Assembly (NCBI GenBank): GCA_024222295.1 | Contig: JAAEPF010000002.1 | Span: 310,001-374,000, forward strand | Source of the DNA: Actinomycetes bacterium | GTDB lineage: Bacteria > Actinomycetota > Acidimicrobiia > Acidimicrobiales > Microtrichaceae | Length of the DNA stretch: 64,000 bases | Reading direction: 5' to 3' | Shown here: positions 41,299-50,957 of the stretch, piece by piece | Numbering within the stretch: the first letter of the stretch is position 1 | Layout of the letters: each line of letters opens with the position of its first letter | Position numbers and translations under genes: made by a program | Notes under the pieces: model-generated | What the model saw: the letters and a program-made list of their open reading frames with translations, nothing else | Database searches by the model: none | What the model was told of the DNA's origin: nothing

Positions 41299-42882
41299 TC
41301 AGCCCCGGTGGCCGAGACGCTTGCGTATGAGTTCGCGCCTTGCCTGTAGATCACGGTACGTGACCGGGTCGTCCGACTCTTCATCCACGATCCCGAAGCC
41401 TGCTCGGATCGCGGCCGGATCGGCCTCGAACGCGGTCACCTCGACCCCCATCTCCGATGCGAGCTTCTCGCCGTGCGTGGTCGCCATGTAGGTCGACAGC
41501 CGCGCCATCTCGGCGACCAGGTCGAGGTCGGGCGCGAGCAACGAGATCGCTCCGTCGAGGAACACGAGGTTCTTCACGTAGAGCATCAGGATCTTCGGCA
41601 GCCTGGCGCCCATGGCCAGCAGTGCCTTGATGATCCGCTGGATCTCCGCCAGCAGCTCCTCCTGGCTCAGCGACGTGGGATCCACCGGGGCCTTGTCGAG
41701 GCCGAGCTCGCGCATCACGTCGTCGATGTCGGTATCGGCCGGTAGCGCACCGAGGTCGCGGAACGCCGCGATCTGCCCCGGAATGTCTCCCATCGCACCG
41801 GTGAGCATCAGGCGCATGAACGCGTTGCGCTCGAGGGGCGTCATGCGCGCCGTGATGCCGAAGTCCATGAGGGCGATGCGGCTGTCCGGAGTGACGAACA
41901 GGTTCCCCGCGTGCAGGTCGCCGTGGAAGATGCCGTGCACCATGCAGCCCTCGGTGAAGCCCATCACTCCGATGCGGATCACCTCGTGGGTGTCGACCCC
42001 CGCGGACTTCATCGACTCCAGATCCTCGAAGGCGAACCCGTGCAGCCGCTCCATCACGAGCACCCTGCGTGTCACGAGCTCGGGGTGCGGGCGGGCGACG
42101 ATGTAGCCGCGCTGCCCCAACGCCGCGAACGTGGCAGCCACGTCGAGCATGTTCTCCGCCTCCAGCCGGAAGTCGAGCTCCTCGCTGATCGTCTCGGCGA
42201 ACAGCTCCACGAGTGCGGGTGGGTTGGCCAGGGCGGAGATGGGGATGCGGCCCACAAGGAATGGCGCCAGCCACGACATCACCTTCAGGTCGCGGTGCAC
42301 CTGTGTGCGGATGGTGGGCCTCTGCACCTTCACCACCACGTCCTCGCCAGTGTGCAGCTGTGCAGCGTGCACCTGGGCGATCGAGGCGGAGGCGAGCGGG
42401 AGGGTGTCGAACTCGGAGAACACCGCTTCGAGCGGCTGGCCGAGGTCAGCCTCGACGACCCTGCGCACCGTGTCGAAGTCCTCCGCCCGTACCTGGTCAC
42501 GGCATTTGCGGAACTCCTCCACGAGCTCCGAAGGGAACAGGCCTTCGCCGCTGGAGATGATCTGGGCCAGCTTGATGTAGGTGGGGCCGAGGTGCTCGGC
42601 GGCGACCCGCAGCCGCCTGGAGAGCCCGGCGCGCGATCGCCCGGGGTCGCCACGTCGGTCGAGGGCGGCCCATGAGGCCAGCGCTGTGCCGAGGCGTGCC
42701 GACACCACGGCGAGTCGCCCGAGGTCAGGCAGCCTGCGCCGTCCGGTCAACAGGGGTACCTGGCGTCGCGTCGTGGCACGCAGTACGTCGATTCCCGACA
42801 GCCAGCGCAGGTTCTCTCGCTGCACGACCCAGGGTCCCTGCTCGGTGAACGCGAAGTGTTCGAGGTCGGGGCTGTCAGCCAT
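41299..42882 (-). CDS. ABC1/UbiB-family atypical protein kinase
   Basis: A 527-residue UbiB/ABC1 kinase-like protein. It has the family order: the N-terminal motif IKLAQIIS (usually KxGQ), an Ala-rich loop ASASIAQVH in place of the Gly-rich loop, KVQRPTI for the ATP-binding Lys, the FHGDLHAGNLF catalytic loop, and MDFGITARM for the metal-binding Asp. A hydrophobic C-terminal segment around LPKILMLYVKNLVFLDGA may be a membrane helix. Family members support quinone synthesis or lipid homeostasis as ATPases. The KxGQ Gly is replaced by Ala. The gene precedes typA on the same strand; CysQ is on the same side before it. Confidence 0.87.
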   Translation of the reverse strand: MADSPDLEHFAFTEQGPWVVQRENLRWLSGIDVLRATTRRQVPLLTGRRRLPDLGRLAVVSARLGTALASWAALDRRGDPGRSRAGLSRRLRVAAEHLGPTYIKLAQIISSGEGLFPSELVEEFRKCRDQVRAEDFDTVRRVVEADLGQPLEAVFSEFDTLPLASASIAQVHAAQLHTGEDVVVKVQRPTIRTQVHRDLKVMSWLAPFLVGRIPISALANPPALVELFAETISEELDFRLEAENMLDVAATFAALGQRGYIVARPHPELVTRRVLVMERLHGFAFEDLESMKSAGVDTHEVIRIGVMGFTEGCMVHGIFHGDLHAGNLFVTPDSRIALMDFGITARMTPLERNAFMRLMLTGAMGDIPGQIAAFRDLGALPADTDIDDVMRELGLDKAPVDPTSLSQEELLAEIQRIIKALLAMGARLPKILMLYVKNLVFLDGAISLLAPDLDLVAEMARLSTYMATTHGEKLASEMGVEVTAFEADPAAIRAGFGIVDEESDDPVTYRDLQARRELIRKRLGHRG

Positions 42883-42891
42883 GTGCTGTGC

Positions 42892-43656
42892 TCATCCTGG
42901 TTCCGCAGCTGCGTCGATCACGGCCTGGGCATGCTCGGGTCGGCACACGAGCAGGTCGGGCAGTCGCGTGTCGGCCTGGTTGTAGCGAAGCGGGCTGCCG
43001 TCGAGGCGCGAGCAGTGCAGGCCGGCTGCGCGTGCAACCGCCACCGGCGCTGCCGAGTCCCACTCGTACTGTCCGCCGGAATGCGGGTAGATGTCGGATT
43101 CCCCGCGCAGCACCGACATTGTCTTGGCACCGGCGGATCCCATCTCGACCAGTTCGGCGCCGAGGGCTTCTGCGATGGCCAGTGCTTCGGCGGGAGGGCG
43201 CGTGCGGCTGACCACGACCCGGAGCGGATCCGGCGCGTCGGGCACGCTGACCGGGTCCCCGGTGCCGAGGGTGAGGCCGAGCCCCGGGAGGGCCACCGCT
43301 CCGATGGTCGGATCCCCGTCGATCGCGAGTGCCACGTGCACGGCCCAGTCCGAGCGGCCCTCGCCGTACTCGCGGGTTCCGTCCACCGGGTCGATGATCC
43401 ACACGCGCTTCGCGCCGAGTCGCCCGGAACTGCGCTCCTCGTCCTCGGTGGACTCTTCGGAGAGCACTGCGTCGTCGGGTCGCGCCGCTGCGAGCTGCTC
43501 GGTGAGCCACACATGGCTGCGGCGGTCACCCTCGTCCTTGATGGTCCCGCCGTCTGCCCCCTGGGCCACCAGTTCCTCGCGTACGTTCACCAACAGCTCG
43601 CCGGCCCGGGTGGCGAGGGTGGCCGCGAGCTCGTTGTCGTCGGTGGGGTAGTGCAC
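42892..43656 (-). CDS. cysQ: 3'(2'),5'-bisphosphate nucleotidase CysQ
   Basis: A 254-residue member of the Mg-dependent, Li-sensitive inositol-monophosphatase/FBPase superfamily. The metal-binding signatures are LSEES (65-69), DPVDGT (89-94, with Asp89 and Asp92 as metal ligands) and the C-terminal EWDSAAP. It would convert PAP to AMP, and PAPS to APS in mycobacterial CysQ, removing an inhibitory by-product of sulfate assimilation. Its divergent position to cysDNC, 161 bases apart, supports that role. TATGGT lies 6 bases before the GTG at 43,656 and fixes this start; an in-frame extension to 43,836 would overlap cysD and is rejected. Confidence 0.92.
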   Translation of the reverse strand: MHYPTDDNELAATLATRAGELLVNVREELVAQGADGGTIKDEGDRRSHVWLTEQLAAARPDDAVLSEESTEDEERSSGRLGAKRVWIIDPVDGTREYGEGRSDWAVHVALAIDGDPTIGAVALPGLGLTLGTGDPVSVPDAPDPLRVVVSRTRPPAEALAIAEALGAELVEMGSAGAKTMSVLRGESDIYPHSGGQYEWDSAAPVAVARAAGLHCSRLDGSPLRYNQADTRLPDLLVCRPEHAQAVIDAAAEPG

Positions 43657-43662
43657 CTGTTG

Positions 43663-43668
43663 ACCATA
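43663..43668 (-). promoter_or_regulatory. Candidate -10 (TATGGT) for cysQ
   Basis: TATGGT on the minus strand is 6 bases before the GTG at 43,656. Confidence 0.5.
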
Positions 43669-43719
43669 CGCTGAACCGACCGCGACCGAGACGCAGCAAA
43701 TCCCGACTGGCTCGATCAG

Positions 43720-43746
43720 GAATTGGCTAGCTACCCTGTCCAATTC
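43720..43746 (+). promoter_or_regulatory. Dyad operator candidate over the cysD promoter
   Basis: GAATTGG (43,720-43,726) and CCAATTC (43,740-43,746) are perfect inverted copies with 13 bases between them. The spacer holds TACCCT (43,732-43,737), a possible -10 for cysDNC. A dimeric repressor bound here would cover the promoter. The binder is unknown. Confidence 0.4.
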
Positions 43747-43800
43747 GCCTGTTCGGGCGGCAAGCGGAGTCGAGCGGACTTCCCACCAAGAGGGGCTCCG

Positions 43801-43821
43801 ATGGAGCATGGGCACCGATGA
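43801..43821 (+). CDS. Six-codon leader ORF coupled to cysD
   Basis: ATG at 43,801 opens a reading frame MEHGHR that stops with TGA at 43,819-43,821, overlapping the cysD ATG at 43,818 (ATGA). An AAGAGGGG Shine-Dalgarno sequence (43,788-43,795) is 5 bases before this ATG but 22 bases before the cysD ATG, too far to serve cysD directly. This geometry suggests that ribosomes start on the leader ORF and re-initiate at cysD. There is no Cys codon, so it is not a poly-Cys attenuator of the mycobacterial type. Alternatively the ribosome-binding site is simply distant. Confidence 0.4.
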   Translation: MEHGHR

Positions 43822-44723
43822 ACTACGAGCTATCACACCTCGAGACCCTCGAGGCTGAATCGATGCACGTCATCCGGGAGGTGGCGGCCGAGTTCGAGCG
43901 TCCCGTCATGCTGTTCAGCGGCGGCAAGGACTCGATCGTGATGATGCACCTGGCGATGAAGGCCTTCTGGCCGGCCAGGATGCCCTTTCCCCTGATGCAC
44001 ATCGACACCGGCCACAATTTCGACGAGGTCTACGAATACCGCGACCGGCGCGTCGAGGAGACCGGCGCCCGCCTCGTGGTGGCCTCCGTGCAGGAGTCCA
44101 TCGACAGGGGCCGCGTGGTCGAGGAGACCGGGCCCAGGGCCAGCCGCAACCAGCTCCAGACCACGACGCTGCTGGACGCGATCGAAGAGAACGGTTTCGA
44201 TGCTGCATTCGGAGGGGCGCGACGCGACGAGGAGCGAGCAAGAGCCAAGGAGCGCTTCTACTCCTTCCGCGACGAGTTCGGGCAGTGGGACCCCAAGAAC
44301 CAGCGCCCCGAGTTATGGAGCCTCTACAACGGCCGCCACAACCGCGGCGAGCACATCCGGGTGTTCCCGCTGAGCAACTGGACCGAACTCGACATCTGGC
44401 AGTACATCGAGAACGAGAACATCGAGGTCCCGTCGATCTACTTCGCCCACGAGCGTGACGTGTTCCAGCGCGACGGCATGTGGTTGGCGGTCACGCAGTA
44501 CGTCACGGTCGCCGACAACGAGTCCGTCGAGAGTCGCACGGTGCGGTTCCGCACAGTGGGCGACGCGAGCTGCACGGGAGCCGTCGAGTCCCCGGCTGCC
44601 GACGTGGCCGCCGTGATCGAGGAGGTCTCCGCCACCCGCATCACCGAGCGCGGTGCCACGAGGGCGGACGACCGGGCCTCTGAGGCGGCCATGGAAGACC
44701 GCAAGCGCGAGGGGTACTTCTGA
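43818..44723 (+). CDS. cysD: Sulfate adenylyltransferase subunit 2 CysD
   Basis: A 301-residue ATP sulfurylase small subunit. The PP-loop SGGKDS (34-39) binds ATP, followed by PLMHIDTGHNFDE. GGARRDEERARAKER is the sulfate/ATP-contacting Arg-rich region, and WTELDIWQYIENENI the C-terminal PAPS-reductase-like block. With CysN it makes APS from sulfate and ATP. It overlaps cysN by TGATG, so the two are coupled. A leader ORF and a dyad over the promoter lie upstream. Start chosen by alignment of MNYELSHLETLEAES to the family N-terminus. Confidence 0.96.
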   Translation: MNYELSHLETLEAESMHVIREVAAEFERPVMLFSGGKDSIVMMHLAMKAFWPARMPFPLMHIDTGHNFDEVYEYRDRRVEETGARLVVASVQESIDRGRVVEETGPRASRNQLQTTTLLDAIEENGFDAAFGGARRDEERARAKERFYSFRDEFGQWDPKNQRPELWSLYNGRHNRGEHIRVFPLSNWTELDIWQYIENENIEVPSIYFAHERDVFQRDGMWLAVTQYVTVADNESVESRTVRFRTVGDASCTGAVESPAADVAAVIEEVSATRITERGATRADDRASEAAMEDRKREGYF

Positions 44724-45979
44724 TGGAGCTGTTGCGATTCGCGACTGCGGGATCGGTCGACGACGGCAAGTCGACGCTCATCGGTCGGTTGCTCTACGAC
44801 TCGAAGTCGATATTCGAGGACCAACTCGACGCGGTCGAGGATGTCAGCGAGCGCATGGGGCTCGGAGAGACCAACCTGGCCCTGCTCACCGACGGCCTGC
44901 GCGCGGAGCGCGAGCAAGGCATCACCATCGACGTTGCCTACCGTTACTTCGCCACGCCGAAACGCAAGTTCATCATCGCCGACACCCCGGGCCACATTCA
45001 GTACACCCGCAACATGGTCACCGGTGCGTCCACCGCCGACCTCGCGATCGTGCTGGTGGATGCCCGCAAGGGTGTGATCGAGCAGTCCCGCAGGCACGCC
45101 TTCATCGCCTCGCTGTTGCGCATCCCGCACCTGGTGCTGGCGGTCAACAAGATGGACCTCGTCGACTACAGCGAGGAGCGCTTCAGCGAGATCTGCGAGG
45201 AGTTCCGCCACTTTGCCTCGAAGCTCGACATCGCGGACCTCACCTACATCCCACTCTCGGCCCTGCGCGGCGACAACGTGGTGAACCGCTCGGTGAACAC
45301 TCCCTGGTACGAGGGCACCTCTCTGCTGCACCATCTCGAGTCGGTGCACATCGCGTCCGACCGCAACCTCATCGATGCCCGACTGCCGGTGCAGTACGTG
45401 TTGCGGCCCCACACCGACGAGTTCCACGACTACCGCGGCTATGCGGGCACCATCGCCGGTGGCGTTCTGAAGCCCGGCGACGACGTAGTGGTGCTCCCGT
45501 CGGGGTTCACATCGAAGATCGCGCGTATCGACACCATGGACGGCCCGCTCGAGGAGGCGTTCTCTCCCATGTCGGTGTCAGTGCTGCTCGAAGACGACAT
45601 CGACATCAGCCGCGGCGACATGATCTGCCGGCCGCACAACCAGCCCGTCGCGTCCCAGGACATCGCGGCGATGGTCTGCTGGCTGTCGGACTCCACCAAG
45701 CTCAATCCGGGCGCCAAGCTCGGGCTGAAGCACACCAGCCGCTCCGTGCGCGCAATGGTGAAGGACATGCAGTACCGGCTCGATGTCAACACCCTGCACC
45801 GTGACGACAGCGCCCCGGGGCTGGAGCTCAACGAGATCGGCAGGGTCACCCTGCGCACCACACAGCCGTTGTTCTTCGACGAGTACCGACGCAACCGCGA
45901 GACCGGGTCGTTCATCCTCATCGACGAAGCCACCAACGCAACCGTCGGTGCCGGGATGATCCTCGGCGAGCCGCAGTGA
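44723..45979 (+). CDS. cysN: Sulfate adenylyltransferase subunit 1 CysN (GTPase)
   Basis: A 418-residue EF-Tu-like GTPase subunit of ATP sulfurylase. G1 is GSVDDGKST (10-18), G2 [10 protein letters not shown]3 [12 protein letters not shown], and G4 NKMDL. Two beta-barrel domains follow. GTP hydrolysis drives APS formation with CysD. In mycobacteria CysN is fused to CysC; here they are separate proteins, CysC following with a GTGA overlap. The ATG overlaps the cysD stop. Confidence 0.96.
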   Translation: MELLRFATAGSVDDGKSTLIGRLLYDSKSIFEDQLDAVEDVSERMGLGETNLALLTDGLRAEREQGITIDVAYRYFATPKRKFIIADTPGHIQYTRNMVTGASTADLAIVLVDARKGVIEQSRRHAFIASLLRIPHLVLAVNKMDLVDYSEERFSEICEEFRHFASKLDIADLTYIPLSALRGDNVVNRSVNTPWYEGTSLLHHLESVHIASDRNLIDARLPVQYVLRPHTDEFHDYRGYAGTIAGGVLKPGDDVVVLPSGFTSKIARIDTMDGPLEEAFSPMSVSVLLEDDIDISRGDMICRPHNQPVASQDIAAMVCWLSDSTKLNPGAKLGLKHTSRSVRAMVKDMQYRLDVNTLHRDDSAPGLELNEIGRVTLRTTQPLFFDEYRRNRETGSFILIDEATNATVGAGMILGEPQ

Positions 45980-46599
45980 CCCAGTCCGCCAGGGGTGACG
46001 CCGCGGGGACTTCCCCGGACGTGGTGTGGCACGCAGGCAGTGTTGACTCAGCGGACCGAGCCGCACTGACCGGTGGGCCGGGTGCGGTGCTCTGGCTCAC
46101 CGGGCTCTCGGGTTCGGGCAAGTCGACCGTGGCTGTCGAGGTCGAGGCACGTCTGATCGCCCGTGGGCGCGCTGCCTACCTGCTCGATGGCGACAACGTC
46201 CGACACGGTCTCAACGGCGACCTCGGATTCAGTGAGGATGACCGCAACGAGAACATCCGGCGCGTGGCGGAGGTCGCAGCACTCTTTGCGGATGCGGGGC
46301 TCGTGGCGGTCGTGCCGCTCATCTCGCCCTACAGGTCAGCACGCGCGGCCGCACGCGCCACCGCGACGAGAGTCGGGGTGCGCTTCGTGGAGGTGTTCGT
46401 CGACACTCCGCTCGAGTTGTGCGAGCAGCGCGACCCGAAGGGCCTCTATGCCCGGGCCCGCTCGGGGGAGATCACAGGAATGACGGGCATCGACGATCCC
46501 TACGAACCGCCTGAATCAGCGGAGCTGGTGCTCACCCCCGACGACGGTGCGCCGGGCGAACAAGCTGAACTGGTGCTCACCGCCCTCGAAGGCGACTGA
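45976..46599 (+). CDS. cysC: Adenylylsulfate kinase CysC
   Basis: A 207-residue APS kinase. The P-loop is GLSGSGKST (43-51), followed by [19 protein letters not shown], which binds APS, and [24 protein letters not shown] and the DP(K)[11 protein letters not shown] lid are also typical. It phosphorylates APS to PAPS, so the operon yields PAPS for sulfation or reduction. The GTG start at 45,976 overlaps the cysN stop (GTGA). The operon ends 10 bases before the convergent Zn-ribbon gene; no sulfite- or PAPS-reductase gene is in the window. Confidence 0.95.
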   Translation: MTQSARGDAAGTSPDVVWHAGSVDSADRAALTGGPGAVLWLTGLSGSGKSTVAVEVEARLIARGRAAYLLDGDNVRHGLNGDLGFSEDDRNENIRRVAEVAALFADAGLVAVVPLISPYRSARAAARATATRVGVRFVEVFVDTPLELCEQRDPKGLYARARSGEITGMTGIDDPYEPPESAELVLTPDDGAPGEQAELVLTALEGD

Positions 46600-46609
46600 G
46601 TCGGTCGGG

Positions 46610-46921
46610 TCAGGAAGCCTTGGCGGCGGCAGTGGCTGCGGCCTGCTGGCGGAGCTTCACGGGAGGTGTGGTGTCGACCTCGCCGAACGGCTTGTCCGCG
46701 AGGTCGTAGCACTCCGAATGGAAGTGCTCGACACGGTCCCAGCGGCCACCCACGTACACATTGCAGATGACCTGCTTGTGGCGCATCTTGGCCTGGAACT
46801 TCACGCGCTCACCACAGTGGGCGCACTCAACCGTGCTGCCGGGTTCCACATCTCGCAGCACCGCGCGGCTCTTGAACTTCTTCGTCTTGGCAGGGGTCTT
46901 CTTCTTGGTGCTGGTTGCCAT
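46610..46921 (-). CDS. Small basic Zn-ribbon-like protein
   Basis: A 103-residue protein with a Lys/Thr-rich N-terminus (STKKKTPAKTKKFKS) and a core VECAHCGERVKFQAK followed by VICNVYV and then HFHSECYDLA. The CxxC pair and the later C or HxxC could form a zinc ribbon or knuckle. The C-terminus is Ala-rich. Similar small proteins are, as I recall, widely conserved in Acidimicrobiia without known function. RNA or DNA binding is plausible. The ATG at 46,921 is preceded by GATGGTG, and a 10-bp palindrome GAGAATTCTC lies at 46,954-46,963 in the leader. Confidence 0.7.
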   Translation of the reverse strand: MATSTKKKTPAKTKKFKSRAVLRDVEPGSTVECAHCGERVKFQAKMRHKQVICNVYVGGRWDRVEHFHSECYDLADKPFGEVDTTPPVKLRQQAAATAAAKAS

Positions 46922-46953
46922 AGTTTCACCATCGGCATCTAGGGGGCGTGCCT

Positions 46954-46963
46954 GAGAATTCTC
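46954..46963. promoter_or_regulatory. 10-bp palindrome upstream of the Zn-ribbon gene
   Basis: GAGAATTCTC is a perfect palindrome 32 bases before the ATG at 46,921, in otherwise G+C-rich sequence. It may be an operator. Nothing else supports this. Confidence 0.25.
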
Positions 46964-47066
46964 CCCCGACGGCCGCGCCCGGGTACATAGGGCAACATCC
47001 CAGTCTGAGCACGCGCTCATGGCCGCCGAGTCAGGCGGGAATACTCCCGGGGCCGCTACGCGGTTC

Positions 47067-48770
<1,704 letters not shown>

Positions 48771-48778
48771 GGCGCCCG

Positions 48779-48784
48779 ATCATA
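48779..48784 (-). promoter_or_regulatory. Candidate -10 (TATGAT) for ettA
   Basis: TATGAT on the minus strand is 8 bases before the ATG at 48,770. Confidence 0.5.
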
Positions 48785-48868
48785 TGAGGCCTTCGCCCAC
48801 CGGGGAACACAGGGTCCGCCACAGCACCCACGCGGCCACGGGGTCGCCTGGCAGCGGGCCCGGACGCG

Positions 48869-48907
48869 CAGGAGGTCGGTCGCCCCGAGGGTGCGACCGA
48901 CCTCCTG
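48869..48907 (-). terminator. Perfect 15-bp hairpin after the NYN-RNase gene
   Basis: CAGGAGGTCGGTCGC (48,869-48,883) pairs perfectly with 48,893-48,907 over a 9-base loop. On the minus strand it begins 17 bases after the stop at 48,925 and ends before the ettA promoter. No U-tract follows. Confidence 0.7.
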
Positions 48908-48924
48908 TGTGACCAGTTGGCTGC

Positions 48925-50250
48925 TCAGCGGCGCTTCGCTGCCTTCTTCTTGGCGGGCGCCTTCTTCTTGGCGGGCGCCTTCTTCTTGCGCGCGGGTGCC
49001 TTCTTCTTGGCGGGCGCCTTCTTCTTGCGCGCGGGTGCCTTCTTCTTCTTTGCGGGCGCCTTCTTCTTGCGCGCGGGTGCCTTCTTCTTTGCTGGCGCCT
49101 TCTTCTTGCGCGCGGGCGCCTGCTTCTTCGCGGGCGCCTTCTTCGTTGCGGGCGCCTTCTTCTTGCGCGCAGGTGCCTTCTTCTTTGCGGGCGCCTTGCG
49201 CTTGGCGGGTGCTTTCTTCTTTGCTGCCACTGATGCCTCCTCGGCGGGCTTCATGGTTGTTTTGGTTCCCGGTTCCTGGTCACCGTCATCCCCAGTGGAC
49301 GGAGGACCATCACGGTATCGGGAATCAGCGTCACTGGCTCCCGATAGTGCAAGAACGATGCCTCGGCGAGGCGGGTCGTACTCCTGCACGATGAAGGGGC
49401 GAACCTCTCCGAGCGCGAGCACGTCGCGCGCGCTTCGCGGGGGAGGGTCACCCATCGACTTGAGTGGCACGTAGCAACGAACGTCATCGACGTTGGCGTA
49501 CGCGCCGTGCGATGTGAACTCGACCACCTCGGCGACGACCTGCGCGCCTGGTTGGTGGTCGGTGATGAACGCGAGGAATTCCTTCGGATCGTTGATCGGA
49601 TCGAGGGAGCCGCCGCCGCGCCGCCTGCGCTTGCGTTGGTTCTTCGGCTCGCCGGCCGAACGCCTGGCCGGGGCATTGGCCTTCTTCGCGGGTGTCTTGG
49701 CCTTGGGCTTGGTGGCCGACTTCCCGGCCGACTTCGGGGCCTTCTTCTTCGCAGTCTTGGCCGAGCCCGCCTTCTTCGCCGGGGCCTTGGCCTTGCGCTT
49801 GGCTTCGGCGGTGGACCGACGGCTCTTGGCACCCTTGACCGGGTTGCGGTCCACGAAGACCCAGCCCACACCGGGCACCGGCTTTCCGCCCTGCAGGCGC
49901 CCGCCTTCGAACAACCACGGATGCTCGCCATGGAACTCCTGGAAGGAGTCATTGGACAACACCGTGGCGCCGCTGCGCTCCGCGATCATCAGCACGAAGG
50001 CATCGCCCCGCCCGACTGTTCCCGCGGGCGGTGTGATGATCTCACCGGCCTCGATCGCCGCTTCGAACTCGGGTCGCTCGGACTGGTCGATCCTGTTGGG
50101 GAACGTCGCGTCGACCACGACTACGACGTTGTCGAAGGGGTGTTCTCCGAGGAAGGCCTTCACCGCGTCGTCCAACTGCGCGAGCGACGGATCGCTGCGG
50201 CCCTCGGTCGCGATATTTGACCCGTCGATCACCAGATGCGATTCGGCCAT
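48925..50250 (-). CDS. NYN (Zc3h12a-like) ribonuclease with S1-like domain and Lys/Ala/Pro-rich tail
   Basis: A 441-residue protein with a composite layout. Residues 1-137 form an NYN/PIN-like RNase resembling the Zc3h12a family: DGSN (9-12), VVVVDATFPNRID, GRGDAFVLMIAE (Asp83) and VLSNDSFQEF (Asp101). A Lys/Arg-rich linker (about 140-215) follows, and then a beta-barrel of S1 type (about 220-305; AEVVEFTSHGAYANVDDVRCY, VPLKS). The last 100 residues (341-441) are repeats of KKAPAKKKAPARK, like the tail of histone H1 or bacterial H1-like proteins. It probably cuts or binds RNA; the tail could bind DNA or rRNA. The ATG at 50,250 starts right before the NYN strand. Substrate unknown. Confidence 0.78.
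   Translation of the reverse strand: MAESHLVIDGSNIATEGRSDPSLAQLDDAVKAFLGEHPFDNVVVVVDATFPNRIDQSERPEFEAAIEAGEIITPPAGTVGRGDAFVLMIAERSGATVLSNDSFQEFHGEHPWLFEGGRLQGGKPVPGVGWVFVDRNPVKGAKSRRSTAEAKRKAKAPAKKAGSAKTAKKKAPKSAGKSATKPKAKTPAKKANAPARRSAGEPKNQRKRRRRGGGSLDPINDPKEFLAFITDHQPGAQVVAEVVEFTSHGAYANVDDVRCYVPLKSMGDPPPRSARDVLALGEVRPFIVQEYDPPRRGIVLALSGASDADSRYRDGPPSTGDDGDQEPGTKTTMKPAEEASVAAKKKAPAKRKAPAKKKAPARKKKAPATKKAPAKKQAPARKKKAPAKKKAPARKKKAPAKKKKAPARKKKAPAKKKAPARKKKAPAKKKAPAKKKAAKRR
48928..49230 (-). repeat. Tandem DNA repeats encoding the KKAPAKKKAPARK tail
   Basis: About 100 codons are built of imperfect units that read GCCTTCTTCTT or similar followed by GGCGGGCGC/GCGCGCGGGT on the plus strand. The unit coding for KKAPAKKKAPAR is repeated several times, making the segment prone to length change. 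Confidence 0.75.
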
Positions 50251-50305
50251 GACGTGATCAAGTGAAGCAGCAAACGCGCACACTTTCGCGGACATTGGTG
50301 CCACC

Positions 50306-50311
50306 TAGGAT
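50306..50311 (+). promoter_or_regulatory. Candidate -10 (TAGGAT) for the HAD hydrolase
   Basis: TAGGAT is 6 bases before the ATG at 50,318. Confidence 0.5.
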
Positions 50312-50317
50312 GCGCGG

Positions 50318-50944
50318 ATGATCCGCGCGGTGCTGTTCGACTTCGGTGGAGTGATCCTCACGAGCCCCTTCGACGCGTTCGCGTCCTATGAGAAGCGAGC
50401 CGGATTGCCCGACGACACGATCCGATCGATCAACGCAACCAACCCCGATGCCAACGCGTGGGCGCGGCTCGAACGCTCCGAGGTCGACCTCGATGAGTTC
50501 GTCACGGAGTTCGAACGTGAGGCCGCCGAGCTCGGCCACGTGGTGTCGGGAGCGGAGGTGCTCGAATGCCTCAGGGGGGAGCTACGGCCCGAGATGGTCG
50601 AGGCGATCCGCAGGCTGCGTGACAGATTCGCCATCGGGCTGCTCACCAACAACTTCATCACCGGTTCGCCCGACTGGTCGGCGGGTGGCAGCTTCGCTCC
50701 GCTCGTCGACCTGTTCGACGCCGTGGTGGAGTCATCGAGGGTCGGCTGCCGCAAGCCCGAGCGGCGCTTCTACGAACTGGCCCTCGAAGAGCTCGACATT
50801 GCCGCCGAGGAAGCCGTCTTTCTCGATGACCTCGGCATCAACCTGAAGCCTGCACGCGAGATGGGCATGACCACCATCAAGGTCGTCGACCCAGCCCTGG
50901 CCCTCGACGAGCTCGAATCCGTGGTCGGCATCCCCCTGCGCTGA
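50318..50944 (+). CDS. HAD-superfamily hydrolase (subfamily IA, epoxide-hydrolase-N-terminal-like)
   Basis: A 208-residue HAD hydrolase. Motif I is FDFGGVI at the N-terminus; the second catalytic Asp position is Gly, as in the soluble-epoxide-hydrolase N-terminal group (DFGGV). Motif II is LLTNN, motif III lies in GCRKPERRFYELAL, and motif IV is VFLDDLGINLKPA with two Asp. A helical cap lies between residues 15 and 85. Phosphatase or haloacid-type activity is expected; the substrate is unknown. Start by TAGGAT-N6-ATG. It is divergent from the NYN gene and convergent with kgd. Confidence 0.85.
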   Translation: MIRAVLFDFGGVILTSPFDAFASYEKRAGLPDDTIRSINATNPDANAWARLERSEVDLDEFVTEFEREAAELGHVVSGAEVLECLRGELRPEMVEAIRRLRDRFAIGLLTNNFITGSPDWSAGGSFAPLVDLFDAVVESSRVGCRKPERRFYELALEELDIAAEEAVFLDDLGINLKPAREMGMTTIKVVDPALALDELESVVGIPLR

Positions 50945-50957
50945 CCAGCGCGCCGGC

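Noticed and set aside
43657-43836. N-terminal extension of CysQ up to 43,836
   Set aside because: It would cover the cysD promoter, leader ORF and start. The TATGGT-N6-GTG at 43,656 and the family start favour the shorter protein.
48928-49230. Regularly spaced DNA repeats that could suggest a CRISPR-like or satellite array
   Set aside because: The repeats are in frame, lack unique spacers of constant size, and encode the KKAPA-type tail of the NYN-RNase gene.
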